The translations under genes were made by a program, and so were the position numbers. Shown here one piece after another: positions 33,603 through 44,390 of a stretch of DNA of 64,000 bases (position 1 is its first letter; each line of letters starts with the position of its first letter). Source of the stretch: Paramarasmius palmivorus (lineage: Eukaryota; Basidiomycota; Agaricomycetes; Agaricales; Marasmiaceae); NCBI GenBank assembly GCA_037176845.1, contig JAYKXP010000085.1:172592-236591 (forward strand). The letters run 5' to 3'. The notes under the pieces were generated by a model. That model did no database searches and had not been told where the DNA came from. It was given only the letters and a program-made list of their open reading frames with translations.

Positions 33603-35088
33603 ATGATGACTAGTCAAAATGGCACATACACGCTTCGTCGATCGTTGCAAGGACAAAAAGGGCCGGTGGCCTGTATTGCAGCCCATCCCTTGGGAGCTTA
33701 TGTGGCCTGCGGTGGAGGTAAATATCCAACTCCAGTCTTCATTTCTGGATCCTAACTACGGTTACAGGGCAGGAGGGTACAAACGTTTGGCACCTTGCGA
33801 CTGGAAACAGGATGAACACGCCTGTGGGCCCAGGTGAAAGGGGTGTTACGACGGCGATGGCGTGGATAACTAAACCAGACGACGCCGACGACGGTCTCGC
33901 GTTTGGCACAGAAGGGGGCTATCTTTGTGTATGGAAGAAGGCAAAAGGGGAGGCAAATGTGAGTTATCTGGTGTTACGACGGCATTGCTAAAGATTCCCT
34001 GCCCAGTTTGTTGAAATCTTCTGTGACCTCCTCAACAGCAGCCAAGAAGGTCGCGAAGTGACGGCCATAGCGTATGACACTACCTCTGGTCAACTAGCCG
34101 TGATTCATCGCTCTGAGGTTATGCATCGATTTGCTATAGACGGTGCCATGCAACCGATCTCCCTGAAGTCGGTACGAATGATGAAACACTGGCCGCAGGC
34201 GGTGGCATTCGGACAAACCAGTGCTTTGGGTCCAGAGCTTTGGACGTTTGGCAGAGAAGATGGGGAGATGTAAGTTTCATAATCCACATCGTAGACAAAC
34301 GCTCACCTCACGCTTCCTCAGACGAATTCACGATCAAGAAGGAAAGATGTTGAAAACAAGAACGACTGGCACCGTAATGTAGGTTTTCATACTTCCAACT
34401 GCGAAATTCCAAAGCTGAGTTTGGCAAGGGGACATGCTGCCGTCAATGTTAGGGACGACGTGCTTGTGGTGGACGATGTCGCACAGGGTGCAGCGCTATA
34501 TAGGATGTCAAGCACGGAAAGAGTGAGGACGTTTGAAGTGCCGTGCGATGAACGTAGGTCGCGGAACGTCTCTTTCCATGACGGAGGCGCCACCATCGTC
34601 ATTGGCAGTGACCATGGTAACGTTTATCTCTTCGACCGTCGTACGGGAGACATCAACGATGTATTGAACATCGGCGCAGTAGACTGGGTGCAGTCAATAG
34701 CGGTACGACTGTTTCTCTACAGTGGCTCATTACTGATGCTTCCTATAGTGCTCAGACCTTGGAGGCATTCCTGTGATAATCACAGGTAGGTCAGGCGAAA
34801 GCACAGGGAAAACTGAACTGCAAGTTTGGGAGAAAAACACCGTTGTTACGGCTACATCTGATAGCTATGGTAGAAACAGAAGGCCTCTTTTGGAAGACGG
34901 GCGTTGGCTCCTATGTGTGGGGTTATCCGTGCTGTTTATCCTCGAGAACATCCTTGTGAGTACTGACTTAATCTCTCGTGGTGAGCGACAAAATAACTAC
35001 TCGTCAGTGCATACCTGTTTTGAGATGGGTTCGCAATACAACTTACAGCTACCTTGGGATACCATCGTTTGGCGCCGAGGCCGCTTAA
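33603..35088 (+). CDS. WD40-repeat protein with C-terminal hydrophobic segment (395 aa, seven exons)
   Basis: Exons 33603-33717, 33768-33958, 34007-34269, 34322-34378, 34429-34702, 34749-34955 and 35008-35088 total 1188 nt, giving 395 codons plus stop with consistent phases. WD40 blades are visible: GPVACIAAHPLGAYVACGG then GTNVWHLATG (residues ~20-52); GLAFGTEGGYLCVWKKAKG (~82-100); VTAIAYDTTSGQLAVIHRSE; NVSFHDGGATIVIGSDHGNV then YLFDRRTGDI; and ELQVWEK. Near the C-terminus WLLCVGLSVLFILENIL could anchor the protein in a membrane. WD40 propellers are protein-interaction platforms; the partner is unknown. Exon 5 uses an AAG acceptor. Two adjacent ATGs (33603, 33606) are possible starts. The promoter lies in the 600 bp shared with the divergent RING gene. 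Confidence 0.75.
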
Positions 35089-35948
35089 AGCGTTAACGCA
35101 ATGTATATACCCCGTCTATCAAACCAACGATTCTGATGTTCAAACTCGACGCCACAACAGCAGTGTTGACAATTTTGGGAAAATGCTCAGCCGAATTGCG
35201 TCCCGTTAGCGTCTAGATGTTTATCAACTGGAAGTCAAAGGTTTAGCTTCGCGGACTTTGAATAAAATGGTGGCGTGCCGCCAAAATTCTTCGACACACT
35301 CTTTGTGCAGTTTCTGGTATGTCGTAGCGGATTGAGAGCGTGGAGAGCGTGTAGGTATGTATGGATCATATTTTCTATTTAGACGTTCCGATTTCGACGC
35401 CGCGACTCTACCAGTCCATTGGTATAGGTGATCAGAATGCCCGGGCACAACACGCGTTGCGTGAGGTCGAAGAGACTAAATATATGGAAGCGTCTGAACC
35501 AATGCCTCTAAGTGCTTAGTAAGAATAAGCCTGTGGCGAACATATGGGAGGAAGTTGAATCAGTGGTTCGAATTTGAGTAAGATTTAGTTAGCTAGTACG
35601 AGGACAAAAAAGCAGACGTACATACTGGCTAACTTTATTTCTTTTGTGCCCTTAAACATACCTACTAGTAACAATGCAATTAATTTGGAATGCATTGAAT
35701 CCTTCCGAGCCATGACCCAACCCAATTGTTATTGGACAACCAAATGAATTGTTTGTGTGCTTGGTAGGATCGCTTGTGATACTAAGTGTCGGTGGTAGTA
35801 CAAATCTAATCGCTGTCGCTCGAATTTCAAAAATAGGCTACAACTTCTGAAAATTTAACCGCTTTGAATCGCATTATTCACTAATCAGAAGCCAAGAAAT
35901 AACTGTAGTATGCTACCGTTCGATAAGAAGAAAACATGCAAGAATAAT
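35089..35948. other. AT-rich intergenic region
   Basis: Convergent intergenic space between the WD40 gene and the small zinc-motif gene. No ORF, repeat or RNA gene recognised. Confidence 0.45.
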
Positions 35949-36683
35949 TCAGCCGAGTCGTTTCCGTGCACGCTCCCAATAGTCGTCGATCTGTTTGAAG
36001 TCTGTGTCAGTCGATAAACGAAGAAAGCTCGGAGTGATACGTACTGGAGGTAAATTAAGCTCGGCTTTCCCTTTCTTGATGCCTTCGCACTTGGAACGAT
36101 GTTTTGTCCAACTGAAGAGGTGGTACGGTCTGTCGGGTTTGCTACTCAATGCAAGTGTACGGCCACATCCCCGGCAGAGCACGCTGGAACGGGTCAGCTG
36201 CGTCTGATCTACCCAAGGGTCTTCTGAGAGCGCTTGACAGCGCTTTTCAGCGCAGCGTATGGGTATTGCTCTTTTGCTGGGTTTTTTTTGAGTGGGCCAC
36301 CTACATGGTACCAGAGCATAGGGTCTAGGTAAAGTAGGCAGCGGACTAGTCACTGTGTCAGCCTGACATGAGAAAGTGAGCTCAATAATTAACCATGCAC
36401 CGAGATAAGATCATACCGTTGAGGATCCTCCCCAGAAGGTTGAAGCTGAAGAGAGACGCAGAGATGGCGGATCGTTGAAATTACACTGGTATCAAGGAGG
36501 CTGAGTAACAACAAAACGTCCAAGAAGACTGGACCTCACCGGCACCGGCGAGAACGATTTTTTTTCTGTGATTGAAAGCCTAGGTCCAGAGAATTCTGGC
36601 GGACTCTGACTTGTGACAGTGTTGGTGGCAGACATGAGTCCGATAAACTCTTGAATATTGATAGGCCTGGGGTGGGGATCCAT
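35949..36683 (-). CDS. Small zinc-motif protein (208 aa, three exons)
   Basis: Exons 36683-36540, 36485-36417 and 36362-35949 join in phase 0 to 208 codons plus stop. The N-terminal half is Pro/Ser-rich. The C-terminal half has LCRGCGRTLALSSK followed by YHLFSWTKHRSKCEGIKKGK, a C-x2-C ... W-x2-H-x3-C knuckle common in lineage-specific mushroom proteins and probably zinc-binding. A possible in-frame intron near the 3' end (GTACGT...CACAG) would change the last ~35 residues. No known pathway. Confidence 0.55.
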
Positions 36684-37449
36684 GGTGATGATAGAGGTAG
36701 TCGAAAGACGACGATCGTAGGCGGACACTGCTGGAGCTCAGACTCTAGCGGACATAGTCAATCACTGTATGTGCGTATTTTTCATTGCAACGGAGAGTAC
36801 CGGAGGAGCAGTCCTTCTGCCTGATTCTCGTAAGTTCCATATTCCATGCATAGATCTGTATCGGAGCTACGATTGGAGACATGGTGATTCCTCAGCCTGA
36901 GAGATCATGAAAATTTTCTCGGGATCTCTGATCTTCGTTCACGGTGTGCTGACCTTGACCAGTACTTACAGAGTGGCTCACTATTCCGTAGAGCAGCAAA
37001 ATTCCATCCGTCTTTCAGAGTTCAAACATTCATGTTGGATCGACGATCACCGTGACGTACGACGACAGAGACAATCTCGAACTTCAAATGTTGCTCATCG
37101 TTACAGCCCCCACCACCCCAAGTTTTCAAGAATTGATGTAAATTGCTGCTGTGCCTGTTTCCGAGCCTCAGGCTCAGTCCTTTGGGCATTACAGCAACGG
37201 AAGTCGGGCGCACCTCTCCATGTGGATGAGACAGGGGGGCAAAGGGAGTCATTCGGAGGCTTTATCTACAACCAAATCTGTCAAATTGGTATGTCGCTTC
37301 TATTATACAGTTCTTGGCAATAGCCAGATATGCCTACGACTCTTGAAACTGGCGAGAGTTAGAAAGCCTACGACCGGTTGCGCTGTTTCAAATCACATTC
37401 ACTAGTCTATTATAACCGACGAATGAAACGATGTGAAGGAGACGCACTT
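36684..37449. other. Unassigned
   Basis: A 138-codon plus-strand ORF (36907-37323) starts with a hydrophobic stretch (IFSGSLIFVHGVLTL) but has no family resemblance. The 3' continuation of the neighbouring sedolisin relic is not recognisable here. Confidence 0.3.
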
Positions 37450-37860
37450 GGTCGATCCGCTATTTGTGCCACCCAAAGCACTCAAGAACTCACTGACAGC
37501 AGTCGATTGATAACTTGGGCGAGCAAAGTAGTTTGAGAAGCCACCTCCGGAGAAGCCGACGGCTGGACGAAGGGACAAGAAGCGGGGAAGGCAATGGCGC
37601 CGTCGTTGGCGCGGCAGTCAACACTAAACCAGGATTAGAATGAGTTGAGTAGATACTTATAAAGGAAACGAAGGGTACGCACCCATAGTCACCGTTGCTC
37701 AACAAAATGGCCCTTCCGCTGCATGAAATCACAGACTTTGACAGCGTAGTTATCGAGGTCAGTCTGTTTGTCATCACCGTAAGGTAGTGAATACGAGTGG
37801 GATATCAGCGTTGTCTTGGGCCAGTCAAGGTATGGCTCGTCTGAAGGAGGTATAGTGATC
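37450..37860 (-). pseudogene. Relic of a sedolisin (S53) serine peptidase
   Basis: Minus-strand reading gives EPYLDWPKTTLISHSYSLPY, GDDKQTDLDNYAVKVCDFMQ, then, one base out of frame, AILLSNGDYGV, an intron-like gap (GTGCGTACC...GGTTTAG), DCRANDGAIAFPASCPFV and, in another frame, VGFSGGGFSNYFARPSYQST and AVSEFLSALGGTNSGST. These are successive landmarks of tripeptidyl-peptidase-like sedolisins (ISxSYGDDEQ; SGDxGV with the oxyanion Asp; FPASCPxV; FSGGGFSNYF-RP-YQ). The N-terminal pro-domain with Glu/Asp catalytic residues and the C-terminal GTSAS motif are missing. At least two frame changes and an internal deletion make this a pseudogene. Confidence 0.8.
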
Positions 37861-38414
37861 GATACGGCAAGGAAAAACAAAGGTGCAAAAGACAAGCAGG
37901 GATCACGAAGACATGAACTCTGAACAATGATAGCATCGTTGAATTGTTCCCTCCTTCAATACCATGCCAGCGGCTAATAGCAGTTCTTCTGCCGTTGGCG
38001 AGTTTGCCATTCAAGTCTACGTGACCAAAAAAACGTCGGTCAAGAGAAATAGGGCAGCATCTAAAGATATATCGATTGCAAAATCTCGAAGTGTATGACT
38101 GGGACTGCTGGAGATATATTGTTATATCCTTCAAACTTCAAGCTTCAAGGCTCGTTCCATTTGATCATGAAAAGAAGTCGTCGTTTCTACGTCTTGGGAG
38201 CAGCAATCAATATGCCATGGCTCGTCAACTGGTGTGGTGTCTAAAGGATAAGGATAACCATATTGAGCTGCCCCGACACACAGATACCGCAGCCTTGGGA
38301 GTTTACTTGCCTTGAACCGCGTCGAGTTCCTCCAGCAAACCCCATGCAGACGCCGAAAAAGACGACGTATACAACGAAAGGCAAGAGTGGGTAGAGACTT
38401 CGTATCCCCATTCC
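37861..38414. other. Unassigned
   Basis: Short ORFs only; the missing upstream half of the sedolisin is not recognisable. Confidence 0.35.
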
Positions 38415-38640
38415 GAGTAAGGCGCTCAATGGTCAGTGTTTGAAGGCTGGGGATATACCTCTTCGGGATCGACGAAGTCTATCCTAGTACCTCGAGTTAT
38501 GCCCAAACCTCGCCCAAACCTGTGACCGCAAGTAGACCGCTTTAGTTTGAGCAAGCGGTATAAGCCAATGAGATGGTGCGAGTGAAGCCTTATCCTTGCA
38601 AATGGATGGTTAACCACCCACAGCACGCTATCTCCAAAGA
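38415..38640 (-). repeat. Composite repeat, degenerate partial copy E
   Basis: Diverged match, in the orientation of copy A, to A 70-440: aggcgctcaatggtcagtg versus aggcgctcaaaggccagtg; a gaccgcaagtag block; and CCTTGCAAATGGATGGTTAA. It contains the 16-mer GGATGGTTAACCACCC at 38604-38619. Copy E is far older than copies A-D. Confidence 0.65.
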
Positions 38641-39083
38641 ATGGAACGAAACTCTGGGAGATGTCAGAGAAGAGTGGAAGCACCCGAGAAAGCACCTGAG
38701 AAAGCACCTGAGAGTAGATTATGATACGATCACCAGCGCCTGGCTGCGTGTGACCATTGAACCAATTTCATCTGCAAGCTTCCGATTCCGAATCCAACGT
38801 TATAATCTTTCTCTCTAAGTCTTTCTCATCACCTGTATTGCAGAGAGCCCATAAGTGTTAAGTCTCTTCACACTGCTTCATCATTCACTCTTCTAATGAA
38901 GGCTGTCAATTCAACAGTCGCTCATTCTCGAACTCGTAAACAACAGGACCCGGAACGACTCTTCCTCTCAGAACATTCATCTCTCTACCTGTCTCCTACT
39001 GGCACTTAGCTCCGGAGGGTTAACCCTCCGTGTTGCTTCTCTGCTAGCTCTCTCTTTATTTGTCAACACGAGTCTGCACCTTA
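38641..39083 (+). promoter_or_regulatory. Upstream region of the ~893-aa gene with a perfect 18-bp palindrome
   Basis: CGGAGGGTTAACCCTCCG at 39013-39030 is a perfect palindrome containing the GGNNGGTTAACCNNCC pattern. It sits 53 nt before the first in-frame ATG (39084). Pyrimidine-rich stretches precede it. A regulatory or transposase-binding role is inference. Confidence 0.4.
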
Positions 39084-41816
39084 ATGTTAATCTCCAGTTA
39101 CAATGGCAAATTTGTCGGACAATGTGAAGGACACTGGCAGGTTGGTGGAATGGTTTGCCTCACTCCGCATTGCTCACAGTTGTTAAGCTCCCTACCTCAA
39201 TACTTCGGCACCCAAGGCCGCGTTTCTCTTGTCGATGAGGTCGTGTACGTCAGAGTCGGCGAACATTTTCCACAAAACTTTCCCATATTACCCCCAAAGC
39301 TTTCCCTCGTTCCCGAATCCCAGCACTCAATATTCGACTTCCAAAACCCGCGTTGGATGTTTGAAGACACCCCATATCTAGCATTTGTTCCAGCTCGGAA
39401 CCCCTTGGCCTCAGATTGGCTCAAACCCCTCAACCATACCTTTCGCACCCTACCGATCATTCTCGATACGAATGGCCAATATAAGCTTGCACAAACAACG
39501 ATTGATCAATGGGAATCCCTGGAAGTCAATCTCCACCGCCTATATAACCGTCTCATACGGTCAACGCGTATCCCCTTATCGCCCCGTTTTCGTCTTTGGC
39601 CGTGGCCTAGACAGTTTGGGTACATACGAAAGCATAAATCCGAGGCCATCGCTCGGTTCCAAGCTTTAGCATCCAGAGATGCTTTTATGGCACTCTTGGG
39701 CATTATCAACTTCTTCGCCCGATATTTCCAGTATCACCAAGAACTCATCCTGAAATCCAACGGTCTTGATGTCGCGTTTACTATTGAGGAGGTACTCGAA
39801 TTTCTTCAACAGGATGCCCAGATATCAGCGGTCTGGATGAATGACTGGCGATCGACGGCCTTCGAGTCGCCTTACATTGGTGCATTTATCGATGTCAGCC
39901 AAGGCTCAGGGTGTTTTTCCTACGTCCCCGTCATGGCACGTTTCAACATACCTTCGGCTTTGTCCTGGGGGTCTCATAACCAACTTGCCAACGCTCCCCG
40001 CATCATGGATGACTACATCCCCACTCATGATGAGATTGCCGCAGCTATGAGAGTGCGGGTTGCATTTGCAACGCAGGCCTCTTCGGAGAAGGCGACAAAG
40101 GAAATCCCTGCTCGTTTGAGCAGTTTGGATTTCACTCCAATGCCACCAGTCAACCCAGGAACGGGACAGTTGCCGAATGAACATTACGTTCAGTTTTTCA
40201 AGCGACGAGAAGCTTCTCGCGACAAGTATCTACTGTCTGAGGGCCCAGAGAAACGTGTTTCCAGGCTGCAGAGAGAGGCACACTCTCAGAAGGATCTTCC
40301 TCCAGGCAAGCGTGGCGCAGTAGTCTTTTATTGGGTTCAAGACTCTGGTCACAGAATCAGAACCTTTGCTGGCCGGGACAATTACGACCATTATTGGAGC
40401 CGATACACTCGTAATCAGCGTCGGTATGACTCTGTGCGTGACGAATGGGATGTTTGCACTGAGTTTGGCGAAGACGATGCCAGAGACTTCGAGGACGGCG
40501 AAGACGAGGGAACCTGTACTACAATCCAAGTTGACGATCACACAATGTTCTCCCATGTCCCAGATACTGCGCAAAAAACTTCCACAGAGTACGTGTCTAA
40601 TCTCTACTGCCGAGCGGATGAGGAAGAGCTTCAGCATAATCTACAATTGTCATCTATACAAGACATTGCTCGCTACCGTTTTGGTATGATTACCAATTCC
40701 GGTGCGAGACTGTCCTCATCCCCAGTTTCTTGGCCTGATGCGGAAAAGTTCGTCGGCGCTATCACCGAAACCACATCCCCAGAGTTTCGCGAATCCTTCC
40801 GTGCTTTTATTTCAGTATTCCACAGCCATTCCGACCTTCTCTCTATCAATTGGTTCGACACCCTAGACCTCTTTTCAAGCGACGAGGACTCCATGATACG
40901 GAAATCCTGGCCCTTCAAGATATCCACCATTGCCTCTCCTGAGACAAAATATTATCTTTTACATTGGGATCACCATGACGAGGACTTTCAGCTCGCAATA
41001 CCTAACGCAGCTAGCGTTCTCGAAGTAGTTCGTCGAGGTTGGGGGCTTTCAGCAAAGGAGTTGATACCAAAGCTTATAGACCGGGGAATGGCATTTCGAA
41101 CGTTCTTTAAGACTTGTGAGGCCAACCGTCCACGTGCGAATCCAAGATTCCGAAGTCCAGCATATTTGGGTTACCGCACGAAGGACTACAAGTTCGAGTC
41201 TATCGACTACATCACATACACTCATCATAGAAACCGCTTCCTCCACACTCCAAGAGGCCATGCTGCACTTCGGCTAGGCGGAATCGTTGGAAGAATTGCA
41301 CGGGGCGTCATCTCCTGGGATGGTGTCATTGCAAGGCCCGCGGAAAGTGCCACCGAGCTGCGAGGTTACGGTGATTGCGTCGTAACCGAGTCTGCCCAGT
41401 ATTGGGATGATTATCTCACAGAGGAGGAACTGGACCTTGTGTGTGGGGTTTACGATGTCCAAGGTAAACATCTGCTGTTAACTTTTGCTTTGTATTTAAC
41501 CTCTTTCATTACAGCTGAAAAGAAGCGTGATGGCACTTTTACGGTCACAAAAAAATCTTGGTGGCCAAAGCCAAACTCATGGAGAGTTTCGGGCCTCAAT
41601 GTTGGTTATTGGTCATCTGCTGCAGAAGTGTGGTTCCAGGCTCGGCTAAAGCAGATAGAGAGTGGCTCTGCTACGCTATACAACGGTCGTGGGTGGAAAG
41701 ACTGCATCAAGTATGTGAGACGTAGCAATGAGATTGCTGCCAGAAATGAAAATTTGGCAGACCAATTCCTTGATCTATGTCCACGGGTATGGCTTAGTAG
41801 CGAAATCAAATCTTAG
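39084..41816 (+). CDS. Large protein of an expanded Agaricomycete family, function unknown (~893-910 aa)
   Basis: Open frame of 910 codons from ATG 39084; an upstream exon is possible because the frame is open from a TTG at 39060. A 51-nt segment (41464-41514, GTAAAC...TTACAG) is a good intron with a length divisible by three, so the spliced product would be 893 aa. Landmarks: GHWQVGGMVCLTPHCSQLL near the start; GRVSLVDEVVYVRVGEHFP; LPIILDTNGQYKLAQ; LPPGKRGAVVFYWVQDSGHR near residue 420; a RYDSVRDEWDVCTEFG block followed by an acidic run; and NGRGWKDCIKYVRRSNEIA near the end. I know such proteins as multicopy, mushroom-restricted and uncharacterised. It sits between degenerate repeat copy E and copy C. 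No catalytic motif is recognised. Confidence 0.75.
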   Translation: MLISSYNGKFVGQCEGHWQVGGMVCLTPHCSQLLSSLPQYFGTQGRVSLVDEVVYVRVGEHFPQNFPILPPKLSLVPESQHSIFDFQNPRWMFEDTPYLAFVPARNPLASDWLKPLNHTFRTLPIILDTNGQYKLAQTTIDQWESLEVNLHRLYNRLIRSTRIPLSPRFRLWPWPRQFGYIRKHKSEAIARFQALASRDAFMALLGIINFFARYFQYHQELILKSNGLDVAFTIEEVLEFLQQDAQISAVWMNDWRSTAFESPYIGAFIDVSQGSGCFSYVPVMARFNIPSALSWGSHNQLANAPRIMDDYIPTHDEIAAAMRVRVAFATQASSEKATKEIPARLSSLDFTPMPPVNPGTGQLPNEHYVQFFKRREASRDKYLLSEGPEKRVSRLQREAHSQKDLPPGKRGAVVFYWVQDSGHRIRTFAGRDNYDHYWSRYTRNQRRYDSVRDEWDVCTEFGEDDARDFEDGEDEGTCTTIQVDDHTMFSHVPDTAQKTSTEYVSNLYCRADEEELQHNLQLSSIQDIARYRFGMITNSGARLSSSPVSWPDAEKFVGAITETTSPEFRESFRAFISVFHSHSDLLSINWFDTLDLFSSDEDSMIRKSWPFKISTIASPETKYYLLHWDHHDEDFQLAIPNAASVLEVVRRGWGLSAKELIPKLIDRGMAFRTFFKTCEANRPRANPRFRSPAYLGYRTKDYKFESIDYITYTHHRNRFLHTPRGHAALRLGGIVGRIARGVISWDGVIARPAESATELRGYGDCVVTESAQYWDDYLTEEELDLVCGVYDVQGKHLLLTFALYLTSFITAEKKRDGTFTVTKKSWWPKPNSWRVSGLNVGYWSSAAEVWFQARLKQIESGSATLYNGRGWKDCIKYVRRSNEIAARNENLADQFLDLCPRVWLSSEIKS

Positions 41817-41975
41817 GTCGTTCATGCCGCTGTTGATTACTGCATTTATTTGAAGTTTACGTATCAGACTATTCTTGTACATTGTGGAATGAACGGTAAT
41901 TCACAACGTTATTCTGGTCTTTCAACAGTAAGACAATACCATGGGAAACGCCGTTCAAATCGAAATCTGGAATCA

Positions 41976-42132
41976 ACCTCGTTACTTCTTTGGCTAACCC
42001 CTCGATCTCCTTGGAAGTGTCCGCAGACTTGACGGAAGGCGCAGGTTGGTGTGAAGGTCCAGGATTTCGCTTTGCATGGAGATTCTGGGGGTTGTTCAGT
42101 GACGAAGAGCGAGTCGGATTCTCGGAGTGCAT
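41976..42132 (-). pseudogene. Orphan copy of the first exon of the RING/coiled-coil gene
   Basis: The minus strand from ATG 42132 encodes the same first ~52 residues (MHSENPTRSSSLNNPQ to LAKEVTRL) as the gene at 1506, then diverges (weaker similarity continues for ~30 bp into its first intron). None of its later exons follow. The exon rides on the type 1 flank of the repeat. Confidence 0.75.
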
Positions 42133-42229
42133 GTTGAGCGTTCTGTCCTATTGCTGGAGGGATATCGATCGAGGCCTTGTGGGCAGGAGGAGGTAAAAGC
42201 GTCCCTTAAGGTACTCCATTCCGCGAAGA

Positions 42230-42330
42230 TGAAAAAGAGCCGATGATTTGCCACGAGCCGGTAATCTTATTGTGTTCTGAGAATAAGCGAAAAGAAGAGA
42301 AACGTGAACAGTCTCGGGGAAACCCAAACT
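42230..42330 (-). repeat. Diverged inverted repeat flanking copy C, left member
   Basis: Reverse complement of 42230-42330 (tttccccgagactg, then cagaacacaataagattaccgg, then cgtggcaaatcatcgg) aligns with 44278-44390 with ~20% differences. The same sequence is at 1313-1410 in copy A. Confidence 0.65.
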
Positions 42331-44277
42331 GGGAGATAGGTAGAGCTGGAACAGGACCTACATCCTTCAGCGGTTGCCTTGTGTCACAGCTTCACGACGC
42401 GAGGGGACAAAAGGATGCACCTCACAGGACGACTCCTTGTTCCCTATTTGTATCGGTGTGAGAAGACCGCAACGTTCTCGTATGTTGAGATCCAGGCAGG
42501 TCACTGTGAATGGCATACATGTCCGCTGGTCTATAGTCAAAACTCCATGCCATTTGGAAACGGCGGAAGCATGAGAAGTCATCGTTCCTAGCGGTGGTAC
42601 TCCATGTTTTCAGCTGCTCCGACACACAACCGCTTAATTTGCTCACCTTGAACAGCAGCTCACATCGATTCAACGCATCAACCTCATCTGAAAACGCCGA
42701 GAACGATGATCTGCTCAGTTCCGGACGAGAGGCGAGGTTACGAGTGACTCGGTGAGGTTTCCTCATTGCAAATGGATGGTTAACCACCCACAGCAGAGTA
42801 CACTACGCCAAACGAACAACCATAAGCATTGTCCGCTCCTTCGGAAATGGGTAGCTGTTGATCTAAATAAATAATTAGAAGAGTTATCAAAGAGCTGTTA
42901 GGCGGAACGATATGAAAGGACTTTACGAGTACGAGCTCGATTCTATACTCAGTACCGTTCTAGGAGATATGTCCAGAGAGACTTGTCGGGGATGGTGAAT
43001 GGGTTGGATGATCCAATACGTACGAGACAAGATGAAAATAAATTGGTTCTCTTAGCTTCCGTTGTTGTCGCCGCGTGCGGCAGGAGGTAATATCTATCTA
43101 CTCATCTATCTGACTTACTCCCACTGTGCTTCCACCGCGACTCTTCTCCGACCGTCTGACGCTTCACGGAGCTTTGTTCGTTTGGCACAACGTTACGCTG
43201 CTGTGGATGGTTAACCGTCCATTTGCAAGGAGACGGCCTCACTCGTCTCTCGTTTGGAATTGAGCGGGGCGTTTTCCAGGGTCACTGGTGTCAGGCTGAG
43301 GTACAGTCTCATCAGCTTTCGTACCGTTTTCTCAGACTGAACTTGCTATACTTGAGGTCACAGGGCTGGTTACGACTGCATTCGAGGCACGAGGATGGAT
43401 CTCTCTCGTCTGCAAGGCATATTTGGCGTACATATGAAGGGTCACTGCGTTGGTGTTTGAACGGTTAGAGTGGATGATCTAGTGAGGATGACGTTGCGTT
43501 GTATATCCTCAGTGAATCTAGTGAATTTACTGCTTCCTTCGAACACTGGCCTTTGAGCGCCTTCCTGGGAATAGGAATACGATGCCTCTATTCAATATTG
43601 CTCCCCCTCTCGCAAACAATGGAATCGATCTTGACACCCTTGTCTTAAGCAATATCAGGCCTATAGGGTAAGGCTTTCAGGCTCTGGATCCCTTTTTCTA
43701 TATATGCTGAACTCCCCGTAGCACCTGGATCCTTCGTTCCTGACTGTCCTTTGAGCGCTTTCCTAGGAGTGTTGGAACTTGGCAGGTTGTCTTTTACGGC
43801 GTTTTCACAGGAGTCCGATGCTAGAATTTGGCCGAATGACGCCTCTGTCGTTTCTCCGTGTCAGTTCCGTGTTCAAATGGCCCGAGTCTTCAGTACATGA
43901 GCGTCACTCGACATTTTTCCGGCGAATCTGGTTGTAGGCTGCGTGCCTTCGGGAATATTCCACCCGTCTTCGTCGTTCATATATGCAGAAACAAAGACAA
44001 CAAAAACAATGTTTTCCATTCATGCACATTCCCGTCGTCATAACAATTGTACTTTTGTTTCCAAACGGCACGCGTCTTGACCGCCATCCATTTACAATAA
44101 CGACAACCCTCTTTTTCCTCAACTCGGACTCCAACATACGTGTCCGCCCCGATAGTCGTTTCAAGGTTCCGGCTCCAGAGGTTGATCCCATGATTGACTA
44201 CGTATTCTTTTGTCTCAGTCTCGTATCTGTGCCACCACTATTGGCCCAGAACACAGCTTCACAGGCCTCGCTTTATC

Positions 44278-44390
44278 TTCCGGTTTCCCCGAGACTGATG
44301 ATCTTTCTTTTCTTCTCGCTCTAATCTTTGTCCCCAGAATACAATAAGGTTACTGGCATGTGGCAAAATATCGGTTTTCTCTTTCTCCTT
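44278..44390 (+). repeat. Diverged inverted repeat flanking copy C, right member
   Basis: Right partner of 42230-42330: TTTCCCCGAGACTG, cagaatacaataaggttactgg and ATGTGGCAAAATATCGG. Together the two place the core inside a ~2.2-kb imperfect inverted repeat structure. Confidence 0.6.

Larger units (their letters stand above)
41976..44000 (+). repeat. Composite repeat, copy C (type 1 flank)
   Basis: Forward copy. 41976-42478 matches only copy A (type 1 flank); 42479 to ~43996 is the common core. The right flank differs from copies B and D after GCAGAAACAAA. Palindromic 16-mers lie at 42774-42789 and 43205-43220. The core is nearly base-identical to the other copies (one coding-frame difference at 42664). 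The left edge lies 159 nt after the stop of the ~893-aa gene. Confidence 0.9.
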
